Source: Arthrobacter sp. 135MFCol5.1 (GTDB taxonomy: Bacteria; Actinomycetota; Actinomycetes; Actinomycetales; Micrococcaceae). Taken from it: a stretch of DNA of 64,000 nucleotides. The stretch spans positions 124,001-188,000 of the forward strand of contig NZ_KB895453.1 in NCBI RefSeq assembly GCF_000374865.1, in the 5' to 3' direction. Numbering within the stretch: the stretch's first letter is position 1; each line of letters starts with the position of its first letter. The notes under the pieces were generated by a model. The model ran no database searches. It was given only the letters and a program-made list of their open reading frames with translations, and was not told where the DNA came from. Below, in pieces: positions 1-9,290 of the stretch. A program made the translations under genes and the position numbers.

Positions 1-906
1 GACGGAATGATTTTCGACGACGGCGTGACCCTCCGCGTGGACGACGACACCTACTTCATGACCACCACCACCGGCGGCGCCGCGAAGGTCCTGGACTGGC
101 TGGAAGAGTGGCTGCAGACAGAGTGGCCGGAACTGGACGTCAAGTGCACCTCGGTGACGGAACAGTGGAGCACCATCGCCGTCGTCGGCCCCAAGTCCCG
201 TGAAGTCATCGCCAGGGTCGCACCCGAACTGGCTGCCAACGGCGGCCTGGACGCCGAGGCGTTCCCGTTCATGACCTTCCGCGAAACCACCCTGGCCTCC
301 GGCGTCCGCGCCCGGATCTGCCGGATCTCGTTCTCCGGCGAACTGGCCTACGAGATCAACATCCCGGCCTGGTACGGGCTGAACACCTGGGAAGCCGTGG
401 CCGCCGCCGGAGCCGAGTTCAACATCACCCCGTACGGCACCGAAACCATGCACGTGCTGCGCGCCGAAAAGGGCTACCCGATCGTCGGCCAAGACACCGA
501 CGGAACCGTCACCCCGCAGGACGCCGGCATGGAGTGGATCGTTTCCAAGGCCAAGGACTTCATTGGCAAGCGGTCGTACTCCCGCGCCGATTCCAGCCGC
601 GAGGACCGCAAGCACCTGGTCAGCGTCCTTCCCGTCGACGGAACGCTCCGGCTGCCCGAAGGCACCCAGCTGGTGGAAAAGGGACGCTCCACCAACCCGG
701 CCTACGGGCCGGTTCCGATGGAAGGCTTCGTCACCTCCAGCTACCACAGCGCAGCGCTGGGCAGGTCCTTCGGCCTGGCCCTGATCAAGAACGGCCGCAA
801 CCGCATCGGCGAAACACTGGTGGCCGCCGCCGGCGACCAGCTGGTGGACGTGGTTGTTGCGGAAACAGTGCTTTTTGACCCAGAAGGGACCCGTAAAGAT
901 GGCTGA
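1..906 (+). CDS. soxA: Sarcosine oxidase alpha subunit, C-terminal part (truncated by window edge)
   Basis: This is the last 301 residues of the large subunit of heterotetrameric sarcosine oxidase; the reading frame is open from the first base, so the N-terminal dinucleotide-binding part lies outside. What remains is the GcvT-like folate-binding half, with family segments such as [16 protein letters not shown] and [19 protein letters not shown]. In the family this domain passes the methyl group released from sarcosine to tetrahydrofolate, giving 5,10-methylene-tetrahydrofolate, while the flavin sites send electrons to oxygen as hydrogen peroxide. The stop codon overlaps the soxG start, which fits a soxBDAG operon in which soxB and soxD would lie to the left. 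Confidence 0.93.
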   Translation, partial: DGMIFDDGVTLRVDDDTYFMTTTTGGAAKVLDWLEEWLQTEWPELDVKCTSVTEQWSTIAVVGPKSREVIARVAPELAANGGLDAEAFPFMTFRETTLASGVRARICRISFSGELAYEINIPAWYGLNTWEAVAAAGAEFNITPYGTETMHVLRAEKGYPIVGQDTDGTVTPQDAGMEWIVSKAKDFIGKRSYSRADSSREDRKHLVSVLPVDGTLRLPEGTQLVEKGRSTNPAYGPVPMEGFVTSSYHSAALGRSFGLALIKNGRNRIGETLVAAAGDQLVDVVVAETVLFDPEGTRKDG

Positions 907-1543
907 AACAGCAGCATCCCCCACCCAGAGCTCCGCAGAGCAGAACCTCTCGGCACGCGTCAGCCCGGCACGCCAGCTGGCGGAAGCCTTCACCGCAGGC
1001 TCCCTGGCCGGCACCGTAGAACTGTCCGAGCTCCCCTTCCTGACCATGGTGGGGCTGCGGGCAGACGCCGGCTCGGAAACGGCGCAGCGGCTGGCCGCCG
1101 CCACCGGCGGACTGCCCGCCGCCTCCGGTGCTGTGGCAACCACCGGGGACACCTCTGTCCTGTGGCTGGGGCCCTCCGAGTTCCTGGTGGTGGCACCCAC
1201 CGAGGCACACGAATCCCTTGGTGGGGACCTGATCCCGGCCCTCCGCGAAGCGCTGGGCAACGACGCAGGCCAGGTGGTGGACCTGTCCGCCAACCGCACC
1301 ACGTTCGAACTGGTGGGCCCCCGGGTCCGCGCCGTCCTGGAAAAAGGCTGCTCGCTGGACCTGCACCCCCGGGTGTTCAAGACCGGTACCGCCTTCTCCA
1401 CCGAAATCGCGAACATCCCAGCGATCCTCTGGAAGACCGGGGAGGACTCCTTCCGGATCTTCCCCCGGGCATCGTTCGCCGAGTTCCTGGGCCGGTGGCT
1501 CCTGGACGCCATGCGGGAGTACGCCTCACCCGAGGTGCCCTGA
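899..1543 (+). CDS. soxG: Sarcosine oxidase gamma subunit
   Basis: A 214-residue protein that matches the small gamma subunit of heterotetrameric sarcosine oxidase, which packs against SoxA. Its C-terminal half carries recognisable family text, for example [11 protein letters not shown] and [15 protein letters not shown], which is a GcvT-like fold without its own flavin. I chose the ATG that overlaps the soxA stop by eight bases; an earlier in-frame ATG at 854 would lie well inside soxA. The end overlaps the start of sdaA (TGATG), so translation of the three genes is probably coupled. Identification rests on sequence resemblance plus the neighbouring soxA. Confidence 0.92.
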   Translation: MAETAASPTQSSAEQNLSARVSPARQLAEAFTAGSLAGTVELSELPFLTMVGLRADAGSETAQRLAAATGGLPAASGAVATTGDTSVLWLGPSEFLVVAPTEAHESLGGDLIPALREALGNDAGQVVDLSANRTTFELVGPRVRAVLEKGCSLDLHPRVFKTGTAFSTEIANIPAILWKTGEDSFRIFPRASFAEFLGRWLLDAMREYASPEVP

Positions 1544-2973
1544 TGGCGCTCAGCGTCCTTGACCTGTTCTCCGTTGGCATCGGGCCCTCGTCCTCACACA
1601 CCGTGGGCCCGATGCGGGCTGCCAAGCTCTTCGCCGACGGCCTGAAGGGCGACGGCCAGTTGGCCTCCACCGTGCGGGTCCAGTCGGAACTGTTCGGTTC
1701 CCTGGGCGCCACGGGCCGCGGCCACGGCTCCGACAAGGCGGTGGTCCTGGGCCTGCAGGGCCTGGAGCCCGAGACCGTGAACACGTTCACCGCTGACGAC
1801 CAAGTGGCAGCAGCGGCCTTGAACGCCGAGCTGCACATCGCCGGCAGCCACCGGGTGGACTTCAACTGGGAAGAGGACGTGGTGCTGCACCGCCGCAAGT
1901 CCCTTCCCGCGCACCCTAACGGCATGACCTTCCGCGCCCTCGACCACACCGGCGCCGTGCTCAGCGAACGCAGCTACTACTCCATTGGCGGCGGCTTCGT
2001 GGTGGACGGCGACGCCGAAGGGGCCGACAAGGTGGTGGCGGACGACACCGTCCTGCCTTACCCGTTCGCCACGGCGGACGAGCTCCTGCAGATCTGCAGC
2101 CGCGAGGGCATGTCCATTTCCGATGTCATGCTGGCCAACGAACTCACGTGGCACAGCGAGGCAGAACTCCGGGAGAAGCTGCTCGGGCTCTGGGCCGTGA
2201 TGCGCGAATGCGTGGAGAACGGCTGCAACGCCGAGGGCATCCTGCCGGGCGGCCTGAAGGTACCCCGGCGCGCACCGGCGCTGTTCCGCACCCTGACGGC
2301 GTCCGCTGCGGCATCGGCGGAGGCCTCCGCCCAGGCGGCGGCAGCAACGCCGTCGCCCGTCCAGGCACCGGCGGACCCGCTGCTGGCCATGGAATGGGTC
2401 AACCTGTTCGCACTCGCCGTGAACGAGGAGAACGCCGCCGGCGGGCGGATCGTCACGGCTCCCACCAACGGCGCGGCCGGGATCGTGCCGGCCGTCCTGC
2501 ACTATTACGTGAAATTTGTTCCGGGAGCAGACGACGACGGCGTGGTCCGCTTCCTGCTGGCGGCGGCCGCCGTCGGAATCCTTTTCAAGACAAATGCGTC
2601 CATCTCCGGCGCCGAAGTGGGCTGCCAGGGTGAGGTGGGCTCCGCCTGCTCCATGGCCGCGGCCGGGCTCTGCGAAGTGCTCGGCGGGACACCGGCGCAG
2701 GTGGAAAACGCCGCGGAGGTGGGGATCGAGCACAACTTGGGCTTGACCTGCGATCCCGTGGGCGGCCTGGTGCAGATCCCCTGCATCGAGCGGAACGCGA
2801 TCGCCAGCGTAAACGCGATCAACGCAGCCCGGCTGGCCCTGCATGGGGATGGCAGCCACAAGGTCTCGCTGGACAAGGCCATCAAGACCATGCGCGACAC
2901 CGGAGCCGACATGAAAACCAAGTACAAGGAAACCTCCCGAGGAGGCCTCGCCGTGAATGTGATCGAGTGCTGA
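1543..2973 (+). CDS. sdaA: L-serine ammonia-lyase (serine dehydratase), iron-sulfur type
   Basis: A 476-residue single-chain L-serine dehydratase, which converts L-serine to pyruvate and ammonia. The N-terminal beta domain starts [18 protein letters not shown], and the alpha domain holds the catalytic segment [18 protein letters not shown]. Three cysteines at 361, 403 and 414 have the 42- and 11-residue spacing of the [4Fe-4S] ligands in the family. An Ala-rich stretch of about 30 residues around position 250 joins the two domains. Its place between soxG and purU suggests that glycine from sarcosine, after conversion to serine, is channelled to pyruvate. Confidence 0.95.
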   Translation: MALSVLDLFSVGIGPSSSHTVGPMRAAKLFADGLKGDGQLASTVRVQSELFGSLGATGRGHGSDKAVVLGLQGLEPETVNTFTADDQVAAAALNAELHIAGSHRVDFNWEEDVVLHRRKSLPAHPNGMTFRALDHTGAVLSERSYYSIGGGFVVDGDAEGADKVVADDTVLPYPFATADELLQICSREGMSISDVMLANELTWHSEAELREKLLGLWAVMRECVENGCNAEGILPGGLKVPRRAPALFRTLTASAAASAEASAQAAAATPSPVQAPADPLLAMEWVNLFALAVNEENAAGGRIVTAPTNGAAGIVPAVLHYYVKFVPGADDDGVVRFLLAAAAVGILFKTNASISGAEVGCQGEVGSACSMAAAGLCEVLGGTPAQVENAAEVGIEHNLGLTCDPVGGLVQIPCIERNAIASVNAINAARLALHGDGSHKVSLDKAIKTMRDTGADMKTKYKETSRGGLAVNVIEC

Positions 2974-2976
2974 GCC

Positions 2977-3873
2977 ATGACTGTTACTGAGACCCGGATG
3001 CCCGCCCCGAAGGCGCCCACCACCGTGGAGCACGTCCTGACCCTCGACTGCGCCGAGGGGCCCGGCATCGTGCACGCCGTCTCCGGCTTCCTGCTGGAAC
3101 ACGGCTGCGACATCATCGACAACAAGCAGTTCGGTGAGCGCTCCGAAGGCCACTTCTTCATGCGGGTGCACTTCGTTTCCGAGGGCGACGATTCCACCGT
3201 GGAAGTCCTGCGGGACTCGTTTGCCCCGGTCGCGGACAAATTCGGCATGCGGTGGCAGCTGGAACGCCAGGGCTCCAAGCGCAAGGTTCTGATCATGGTG
3301 TCCAAGTTCGGACACTGCCTCAACGACCTGCTGTTCCGTGCCCGGATCGGCGAACTTCCCGTTGACGTGGTGGCCGTGGTGTCCAACCACCGTGACCACC
3401 AGGCGTTGGTCGAGTGGCACGGCATCCCGTTCCGCCACATCCCGGTCACGGCTGACACCAAGCCCGAGGCCGAGGCGCAGCTGATGGACCTGGTTGACGG
3501 GCTGGAGGTGGAACTGGTGGTGCTGGCCCGGTACATGCAGGTGCTCAGCGACGACCTGACCCGCAAGCTGGACGGCCGGGCCATCAACATCCACCACTCA
3601 TTCCTGCCCAGCTTCAAGGGCGCCAAGCCGTACCACCAGGCCTACGCGCGTGGCGTCAAGACCGTGGGCGCCACAGCCCACTACGTCAACGCTGAACTGG
3701 ACGAAGGACCCATCATCGCCCAGCAGGTGGTGGAGGTGGACCACACCTACGGGCCAGAGGACCTGGTGGCCGCCGGCCGCGACACCGAATGCAAGGCCCT
3801 CTCCAACGCGGTGAAATGGCACTGCGAGGGCAGGGTCCTGCTGCAGGGCAACCGCACCGTGGTGCTGCGGTAA
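2977..3873 (+). CDS. purU: Formyltetrahydrofolate deformylase
   Basis: A 298-residue enzyme that hydrolyses 10-formyl-tetrahydrofolate to formate and tetrahydrofolate. An ACT regulatory domain occupies about residues 17-95 (LTLDCAEGPGIVHAVSGFL) and a formyltransferase-like domain the rest. The catalytic Asn-x-His and Asp are visible as N204, H206 and D242, with the 36-residue His-Asp spacing known from glycinamide ribonucleotide transformylase. It starts three bases after sdaA. In a sarcosine operon its likely job is to recycle the folate pool loaded with one-carbon units, rather than to feed purine synthesis. Confidence 0.95.
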   Translation: MTVTETRMPAPKAPTTVEHVLTLDCAEGPGIVHAVSGFLLEHGCDIIDNKQFGERSEGHFFMRVHFVSEGDDSTVEVLRDSFAPVADKFGMRWQLERQGSKRKVLIMVSKFGHCLNDLLFRARIGELPVDVVAVVSNHRDHQALVEWHGIPFRHIPVTADTKPEAEAQLMDLVDGLEVELVVLARYMQVLSDDLTRKLDGRAINIHHSFLPSFKGAKPYHQAYARGVKTVGATAHYVNAELDEGPIIAQQVVEVDHTYGPEDLVAAGRDTECKALSNAVKWHCEGRVLLQGNRTVVLR

Positions 3874-3896
3874 CCCCAGATAACTGAATTACGACG

Positions 3897-3939
3897 GCGT
3901 GGCCGGCTTCCTTCCAGGGGAGGCCGGCCGCGCTTTATT
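3897..3939 (+). terminator. Rho-independent terminator after the sox-sdaA-purU operon
   Basis: An 11-bp stem, GCGTGGCCGGC (3897-3907) against GCCGGCCGCGC (3923-3933) with one G-T wobble, encloses a 15-base loop and is followed by TTTATT. It lies about 25 bases past the purU stop. The remainder of the 305-base gap to 4179 (3940-4178) shows no convincing gene or operator; it presumably carries the permease promoter. Confidence 0.7.
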
Positions 3940-4178
3940 GTGCCCGGCTGATTCTCCCCATGTTTGGGCTCGCCCGACGGCGTGTCCCCGCCACACGCCG
4001 CCGGCTGCGAGTGATGCGGGCGGAAAGGTGGGGAAATTCAGCGGCGGGAGGATGCCCGGACCGGCGCTGCGCGGACCGACAACAACTGATCGCTGGTGGA
4101 CAAAGCGGAAATCCCTGCCGCTGCCAAGCTGGATTCCACAGCAATTTTCCCGAGCTCATGACCGTTAAGAAGGATCCA

Positions 4179-5654
4179 ATGAGTATTTCGAATTCCGAGA
4201 CCCGGACCGCTGACGCTCCGGCCAAGGAGCATTCCACCGCCCTCCGCGCCGGCAGCATCGGCGTGCTCGGCATCCTGTTCTTCGTCCTGTCCGCCCAGGC
4301 GCCCCTGACGGGGATCGTGGGCGCGGCGCCGCTGGCGGCGGCCCTGGGCAACGGCGCCGGTGCCCCCGGCGCGTACCTGATCGTGGGCATAGTCATCGTG
4401 GTTTTCGCCGTCGGCTTCGTTGCCATGAGCCGCAAGATCCAAGCGAACGGCGCCTTCTACGCCTACGTGACGGCAGCCTTTGGCAGGCGGACCGGAGCCG
4501 GGGCGGCCTGGCTGGCCCTGCTGGCCTACAGCACCGTTCAGGCCGCCATGTACGGGCTGTACGGTGCGGCCTTCTCCGGGCTCCTGGCCTCGACCGGCCT
4601 GGACATTCCCTGGTGGCTGCTGGCCCTGGCCACCATGGCGGGAGTCCAGGTACTGGGCTCCCTCAACATCGAAATCGGCGCCCGCGTCCTGGCAGTGCTG
4701 GTGGGCCTGGAGGTGGCCATCCTGCTGATGTTCGGCTTCACCGTACTGTTCCACGGCGGCGGCCCGGAAGGCATCAGCGTTGCGGCGTCCTTTTCCCCCG
4801 AAGCGATAGGCGCAGGTGCCCCCGGCGTTGCCATCATGTTCGCGGTGGCGTCCATGTTCGGCTTCGAGTCCACCGCCATCTACTCCGCCGAGGCCAAGGA
4901 CCCGCACCGCACCGTCGCCAGGGCTACTTACCTCTCGGTAGGGGTGATCTCGGTGTTCTTCGCCTTCATCTCCTGGATGCTGGTGAGCTACTACGGGCCC
5001 TCAAGCGTCATGGACGCCGCGGGCGCCGCCCTCGAGTCGGGGGATGCGACGTCCTTCGTGCTGGGTCCGCTGAAGGAACTGTTCGGCCCCTGGGCGGGCA
5101 TCGTGGCCGGCATCCTGCTGGTCACCTCGTTGCTCGCCGGCATCATCGCCTTCCACAACGGCATCAACCGCTACCTCCACTCCCTGGCCCTGCGCGGTTC
5201 CATGCCCGCCGTCCTTGCCCGGACCAACCGGCACCGGGCTCCTGCCGTTGCCGCCTGGGTCCAGTCCGCCACCGCCGTCGTCCTGGTGGTGCCGTTCGCC
5301 ATCCTGGCGATGGACCCTGTGCTGACCCTGTTCTCATGGTTCAGCGGCCTTGCTGTGGCAGCTCTCCTGGTGCTGTACATGCTCTGCTCAGCCGCCGTCG
5401 TCGCGTTCTTCCGACGGGAACATGCCGGCGCCGGGCTGTGGCAGACCCGGATTGCCCCGGCCCTGGCGGCAGTCCTGCTGGCATGGGTCCTCTACCTGGT
5501 GGTCAGCAATTTCACCGCCCTCATTGGCGGCAATGCCGAGACGGCCACGGCCCTGCTCGCAACGGTCCCGGCGGTCTTCCTGTCCGGGGTGCTGGTGGAA
5601 TGGGTCATCGAGCGGCGCCACCATTCAGCTTCCCCGGGCCACGTGCTTACCTAG
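4179..5654 (+). CDS. APC-family amino acid permease
   Basis: A 491-residue integral membrane protein with about 12 hydrophobic segments. It has the start of the APC superfamily fold (FFVLSAQAPLTGIVGAAPLA) and the consensus FGFESTAIYSAEAKDPHRTVARAT after the sixth helix. I chose the ATG with an AAGGA five bases upstream; another ATG seven codons earlier lacks this. The family moves amino acids or amines with protons or by exchange, but the substrate cannot be read from the sequence. Lying just behind the sarcosine operon, it might import a glycine-related compound, which is an inference only. Its last eight bases overlap the convergent AmiS-like gene. Confidence 0.88.
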   Translation: MSISNSETRTADAPAKEHSTALRAGSIGVLGILFFVLSAQAPLTGIVGAAPLAAALGNGAGAPGAYLIVGIVIVVFAVGFVAMSRKIQANGAFYAYVTAAFGRRTGAGAAWLALLAYSTVQAAMYGLYGAAFSGLLASTGLDIPWWLLALATMAGVQVLGSLNIEIGARVLAVLVGLEVAILLMFGFTVLFHGGGPEGISVAASFSPEAIGAGAPGVAIMFAVASMFGFESTAIYSAEAKDPHRTVARATYLSVGVISVFFAFISWMLVSYYGPSSVMDAAGAALESGDATSFVLGPLKELFGPWAGIVAGILLVTSLLAGIIAFHNGINRYLHSLALRGSMPAVLARTNRHRAPAVAAWVQSATAVVLVVPFAILAMDPVLTLFSWFSGLAVAALLVLYMLCSAAVVAFFRREHAGAGLWQTRIAPALAAVLLAWVLYLVVSNFTALIGGNAETATALLATVPAVFLSGVLVEWVIERRHHSASPGHVLT

Positions 5655-6276
5655 CTGGCGCGGGATCTCCGGCACTGGCCCGGCGTGGAACCTTTGGTTC
5701 GCGCCGGGCCAGTGCGCGTGCCGCGACGATCAGGATGGCCCCGATCAGCGCGCCACCCCACGCTGCGGCCGGAGAAGCGGGCCAGAGCCCTGCCAGGCCA
5801 AGGAGCGCCGGAATTGTGGCCGACGCCGGAGCAGCCAGCACCAAGGCCCAGCCCGTGAAACGTTCAAGCCGCACCGCGCCCAGGGCCAGGCAGGCGAACA
5901 GCAGGGCCCACAGCGCGGACCAGCACACCCACAGCACCGCGAGCAGCGGATCCGCGCCCAGCCAAGCGGTGGCCAGCAGCATGCCGCAGAACGCCACCAA
6001 CCCGCAAAACCAGCCAAGGCCGCGTGACCCGAGCCCCAGCAACACGTCCAGCCCCGAGTACAGATAGGTCGCTCCGAACAGGAACATGCCGGCGGCCGTG
6101 AGGAGCGGCGCCGGAGCGTCCCCGGCGGCAGAGACATAGACGACGGCGAGCACCAGTTGGGTGCCGCCCACCAGCAGGTTGAGGGCCGCGGCGTCGCGGC
6201 GGGGAACGTGCCCGAGGGTCGCCAGCCCGTTGGCCAGCAGCGCGGCACCGGAGAGCAGGAGGCAAATGAAAGGCAT
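5647..6276 (-). CDS. AmiS/UreI-family transporter
   Basis: A 209-residue membrane protein with six or seven hydrophobic segments. It carries the AmiS/UreI signature in the middle (FGATYLYSGLDVLLGL followed by GLGWFCGLVAFC). Family members are proton-gated urea channels or short-chain amide transporters. There are no urease or amidase genes beside it, so the substrate is open. The gene is read from the same strand as the AraC-type regulator upstream, with a 128-base gap, and its 3' end overlaps the permease stop by eight bases. Confidence 0.82.
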   Translation of the reverse strand: MPFICLLLSGAALLANGLATLGHVPRRDAAALNLLVGGTQLVLAVVYVSAAGDAPAPLLTAAGMFLFGATYLYSGLDVLLGLGSRGLGWFCGLVAFCGMLLATAWLGADPLLAVLWVCWSALWALLFACLALGAVRLERFTGWALVLAAPASATIPALLGLAGLWPASPAAAWGGALIGAILIVAARALARREPKVPRRASAGDPAPAR

Positions 6277-6404
6277 CAGCGGCCCTCTTCCCGGAAAACT
6301 AACGCGAGGCGGAACTTCTTTGTCACCTGACGGACGTTAGCGGAAGCGGAGGGGCGGTGCCCAACGGGCCCTGGTCGTAATTGGTGGGGACGGCCGGGTG
6401 CGGC

Positions 6405-7376
6405 CTAGGCGCTTTTGCGCCACTCGCTGGGTGAGACGCCGAAGGCGTCGCGGAAGGTGCGGCTGAAGTGGGCTGCGTCCAGGAAACCCCAGCGGCCCGC
6501 AATCGTGCCGACGGACTGCCCCGCGTTCAGCGGGTCGCGGAGTTCGCGGCGGGCGCCCTCAAGCCGTTGGGTCCGGATCCAGCTGGCCACCGTGGTCCCG
6601 GACTCGTGAAAGACGTTATGCAGGTGCCTGGTGGAGATGAAATGTGCTGCTGCAATGCTCGCCGGGGACAACAGCGGGTCCGAGAGGTGCGCCTCGATGT
6701 ACTCGCGGACCGAGACGGCCAGCAGCGCCTGCGGCTTCATCCGGTCCGGCTTAATATCCATTTCGGCATGCAGCATGGTGGACACCAGGTCCAGGGCATT
6801 CGTTGCCAGCCGGGACCCGCTGGGGCCGTTCAGGACGTCCAGGTTTTCCGACAACTGGCGGATGAACTGACCCACGAGTCCGCTCAGGCCTCCGCTGCCC
6901 ATCCGCACTGCCGCCAACTGTCCCACATAGTCGGTGGGCAGGGACACGGCGTCGCAGGGGAACATCAGCACCATGATGCGGGTCGTGTCCTCGAAGGCGA
7001 GGGTGTACGGCCGGTTGGTGTCGTAAATGGCCAGGTCCCCGGGCTGGAGCACGGCTTCGCGGTTGTCCTGGATCAGCAGCCCGGTGCCCTCCAGTTGCAG
7101 GTTGAGCTTGAAATAGCGTTCGTGGGCCTGCGCGATCAGGGCGGGGGTGCGGTGCACTTCGTGCGAGGTGGCGGTCACTTCAACAACGGACATCCGGTCC
7201 AGCACCCGGGAGCGCATCCGGCCCTGGAACCCGTCCACGTCAGCTGTCTGTGCGGTGAGGGGCACGAAGGACTCTGCCACCAGGTGCTTCCAGTGGTCGA
7301 AGGACGCCGCAACGCTCGCAGTAACGTGCTGGCGTTCGGGCCGGGTAACTTTTCCGGCTGTAGCTGTTGCTGGCAT
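6405..7376 (-). CDS. AraC-family transcriptional regulator
   Basis: A 323-residue regulator with an N-terminal AraC-binding-like (cupin) half and two helix-turn-helix motifs in the last 100 residues, including IAGRWGFLDAAHFSRTFRDA and GVSPSEWR, the classical end of the AraC/XylS domain. The ATG has AAGGA seven bases upstream. Possible targets are the AmiS-like gene downstream on the same strand and the divergent DUF1345 gene. An inverted repeat, CTGTGTC-CTGC-GACACAG, sits in the divergent gap. No ligand can be deduced. Confidence 0.9.
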   Translation of the reverse strand: MPATATAGKVTRPERQHVTASVAASFDHWKHLVAESFVPLTAQTADVDGFQGRMRSRVLDRMSVVEVTATSHEVHRTPALIAQAHERYFKLNLQLEGTGLLIQDNREAVLQPGDLAIYDTNRPYTLAFEDTTRIMVLMFPCDAVSLPTDYVGQLAAVRMGSGGLSGLVGQFIRQLSENLDVLNGPSGSRLATNALDLVSTMLHAEMDIKPDRMKPQALLAVSVREYIEAHLSDPLLSPASIAAAHFISTRHLHNVFHESGTTVASWIRTQRLEGARRELRDPLNAGQSVGTIAGRWGFLDAAHFSRTFRDAFGVSPSEWRKSA

Positions 7377-7418
7377 GGATGTTCCTTGCTACAGATGGCC
7401 ACCTGATGTCCCCCCGGG

Positions 7419-7436
7419 CTGTGTCCTGCGACACAG
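7419..7436. promoter_or_regulatory. Inverted repeat in AraC/DUF1345 divergent region
   Basis: A perfect 7-bp inverted repeat with a four-base spacer, CTGTGTC-CTGC-GACACAG, lies 43 bases before the AraC-type gene and about 107 bases before the DUF1345 gene. It is a candidate operator for the regulator, though AraC proteins more often use direct repeats. Confidence 0.35.
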
Positions 7437-7542
7437 TACGTTCAGGCTAGCGCGGGCCGAATCTTTTTTCAACGGTTGGCGAAAAAAGAATCGCTCGGCT
7501 GCCTGTCAGGCGTTTCCAAGCTTCCCGTGGCATGATCCGCGC

Positions 7543-8217
7543 ATGAACGCCGTCGCCGCTTCGCAGGACCGCCACCGCAACTTCAATTCCCCCGCGCATC
7601 ATTCCCGGCTGCGGATGGTGGTGATGCTCGCTGTTGGCGTGGTGGTGGCACTTGGCGTGGGTGCGCTGGGGCACTGGACCTACGCGCCCGCCCTCGGCTG
7701 GGCGGCCGCCTCGGCCACGTACCTGGTCTGGGTCTGGAGTGTGATCCGGCACCTGGGGCCCGGCGCAACCGCCGCCCATGCCCGCCGGGAGGATCCGGGC
7801 CGGGTCTTTTCGGACACGATGGTCCTCAGTGCCACGGTGGCCAGCTTTGCCGGAGTGGCCCTGATCCTGCTGGATGCCTCCAGCTCGCAGGGCATGAGCA
7901 AGGATGCCACGGTGGCCATGGCCCTGGGCAGCATTGCCCTGTCGTGGTTCCTGGTCCACACCCTGTTCACGCTCCGCTACGCGGCCATCTACTACCGCGA
8001 CGGGACCGGCGTCGATTTCAATGAGGAAACCCAGCCCCGCTATGCGGACTTCGCGTACCTGGCGTTCACCGTTGGCATGACCTTCCAGGTATCGGATACG
8101 GACCTGAAGACCAACGCCATCCGCTCCACGGTCCTCCGGCAAGCCCTGCTGTCCTACCTGCTGGGGGCCATCGTCCTGGCCACCACCATCAACCTGGTGT
8201 CCGGCCTCATCCACTAA
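7543..8217 (+). CDS. DUF1345 family membrane protein
   Basis: A 224-residue protein with about five transmembrane segments and the DUF1345 hallmarks HTLFTLRYAAIYYRD and PRYADFAYLAFTVGMTFQVSD. The function of the family is unknown. No ribosome binding site is visible, but a -10-like CATGAT ends exactly six bases before the ATG, so the message may be leaderless. An upstream in-frame extension to 7147 runs antisense into the AraC-type gene and looks like a shadow. A strong hairpin terminator follows. Confidence 0.88.
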   Translation: MNAVAASQDRHRNFNSPAHHSRLRMVVMLAVGVVVALGVGALGHWTYAPALGWAAASATYLVWVWSVIRHLGPGATAAHARREDPGRVFSDTMVLSATVASFAGVALILLDASSSQGMSKDATVAMALGSIALSWFLVHTLFTLRYAAIYYRDGTGVDFNEETQPRYADFAYLAFTVGMTFQVSDTDLKTNAIRSTVLRQALLSYLLGAIVLATTINLVSGLIH

Positions 8218-8250
8218 ACGCCCGCGTGAGCGGGTTGGCTCCCTTAACGC

Positions 8251-8286
8251 CAATGGGTGCAGCTCCTGCGGGAGCTGCACCCATTG
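8251..8286. terminator. Bidirectional hairpin terminator
   Basis: A perfect 16-bp inverted repeat, CAATGGGTGCAGCTCC and its complement, is separated by the tetraloop TGCG. It lies between the convergent DUF1345 gene and CsbD-like gene, so it probably ends transcription from both sides. Confidence 0.8.
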
Positions 8287-8299
8287 TGGGAGGCGTCAA

Positions 8300-8476
8300 T
8301 TAATCCTTCTTGAAGGCATCCTTGACTTTTTCGCCGGCCTGCTTGAGGTCGGCTTTTGCCTGGTCGCCCTGGCCCTCAGCCTTCAGGCTCTCATCGCCCG
8401 TGGCGCTGCCGGCAGCTTCCTTGCCCTTGCCGCCAAGCTTCTCTGCAGCGTTGCCGATCTTGTCGTCCAAACCCAT
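8300..8476 (-). CDS. CsbD-like small stress protein
   Basis: A 58-residue, highly charged Lys/Glu/Gly/Ala-rich protein beginning MGLDDKIGNAAEKLGGKGKE. This is the pattern of the CsbD family, whose members are abundant in general-stress conditions and whose molecular role is unclear. An AGGAG motif eight bases before the ATG supports the start. The gene stands alone, with the hairpin terminator just downstream. Confidence 0.85.
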   Translation of the reverse strand: MGLDDKIGNAAEKLGGKGKEAAGSATGDESLKAEGQGDQAKADLKQAGEKVKDAFKKD

Positions 8477-8561
8477 GGAGATGCTCCTAACAATTCGTGC
8501 TCGCTCCGGTCTGCACCAGAACCTGACCAGTCAATAGTAAGCATACTTTCGAGTTTAGGGC

Positions 8562-9167
8562 TCATTTGCCGCCTGGAATTTTGCCAAGCAGGGCGAGGTA
8601 GCCTTCCAGCTGCGCGGCGTGGCCGAACTCCACTTGGCCCTCCGGCGCAAGGGCGGCCTCGACCTGGGCTCCCAGCAGCATGTTCAGCAGCTGGCCGGCA
8701 AGGACGGAGTCGGCGACGCCGGCGTTGACGTCCCCGCTGTTCCGTGCCTCTCCGAGGTAGCGGCGGATGGCGGCCAGCCACTCGGCCATGGATTCGCGGT
8801 GGATGTCAGCCTTCCGTGGATCGCTGACTGCCTTCTGCCAGAACGGGATGACCACGCGCGCTTCATTGATGCGCTCTTCATCGAGGGGGAGGACCTCCAG
8901 GCAAAAGGACCGCAGCGCCTCCAATCCGGCCTTGCCTGCCGTCACCTGGGCGATGCGTTGATTGGTCCGGTTGAACACATGGCTGAAGGCGAACTCAAGC
9001 AGCGTGTCCTTCGTGGGGAAGTATGGCTTCAGGGCGCCGTTGGCGAAGCCGGCCTCCATGGCAATCTCGCGCATGGTGGCACTTTCAAGCCCCTGCCGGG
9101 CGATGATCCGCCACGTGGCATCCACGAGTTCCAGGCGGCGCTCGTCATGGTCAACAATCTTCGGCAC
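8562..9167 (-). CDS. TetR-family transcriptional regulator
   Basis: A repressor of about 201 residues with an N-terminal helix-turn-helix (TMREIAMEAGFANGALKPYF) and an all-helical ligand domain. Two GTG codons could start it; the second (chosen here) has GGGAG eight bases upstream, while the first, at 9176, overlaps that motif. It is read away from the copper amine oxidase gene, and a near-perfect palindrome lies between the two. Control of amine oxidation by an amine or aldehyde ligand is a reasonable inference. Confidence 0.88.
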   Translation of the reverse strand: MPKIVDHDERRLELVDATWRIIARQGLESATMREIAMEAGFANGALKPYFPTKDTLLEFAFSHVFNRTNQRIAQVTAGKAGLEALRSFCLEVLPLDEERINEARVVIPFWQKAVSDPRKADIHRESMAEWLAAIRRYLGEARNSGDVNAGVADSVLAGQLLNMLLGAQVEAALAPEGQVEFGHAAQLEGYLALLGKIPGGK

Positions 9168-9223
9168 AGCGGCCACTCCCTGGAAATTTCTTTGCCCAAC
9201 CTCTTGTGAGCCATGTTACGGAC

Positions 9224-9253
9224 GTTTATTCTCTACAACTATAGAAAATAAAC
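9224..9253. promoter_or_regulatory. Probable TetR operator, amine oxidase promoter
   Basis: Two 12-base arms, GTTTATTCTCTA and TAGAAAATAAAC, are complementary at 11 of 12 positions around a six-base spacer. The site is conspicuously AT-rich in a GC-rich genome and lies in the 123-base gap between the divergent TetR and amine oxidase genes, where a repressor would act on one or both promoters. Confidence 0.65.
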
Positions 9254-9290
9254 CCAATGGCCGGCGACGGCCCGGACGAAGGTTTACTCC

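Noticed and set aside
1594..3597. 667-codon minus-strand frame opposite sdaA and purU
   Set aside because: Composition is His/Gln/Val-rich shadow sequence; both plus-strand enzymes have complete active sites.
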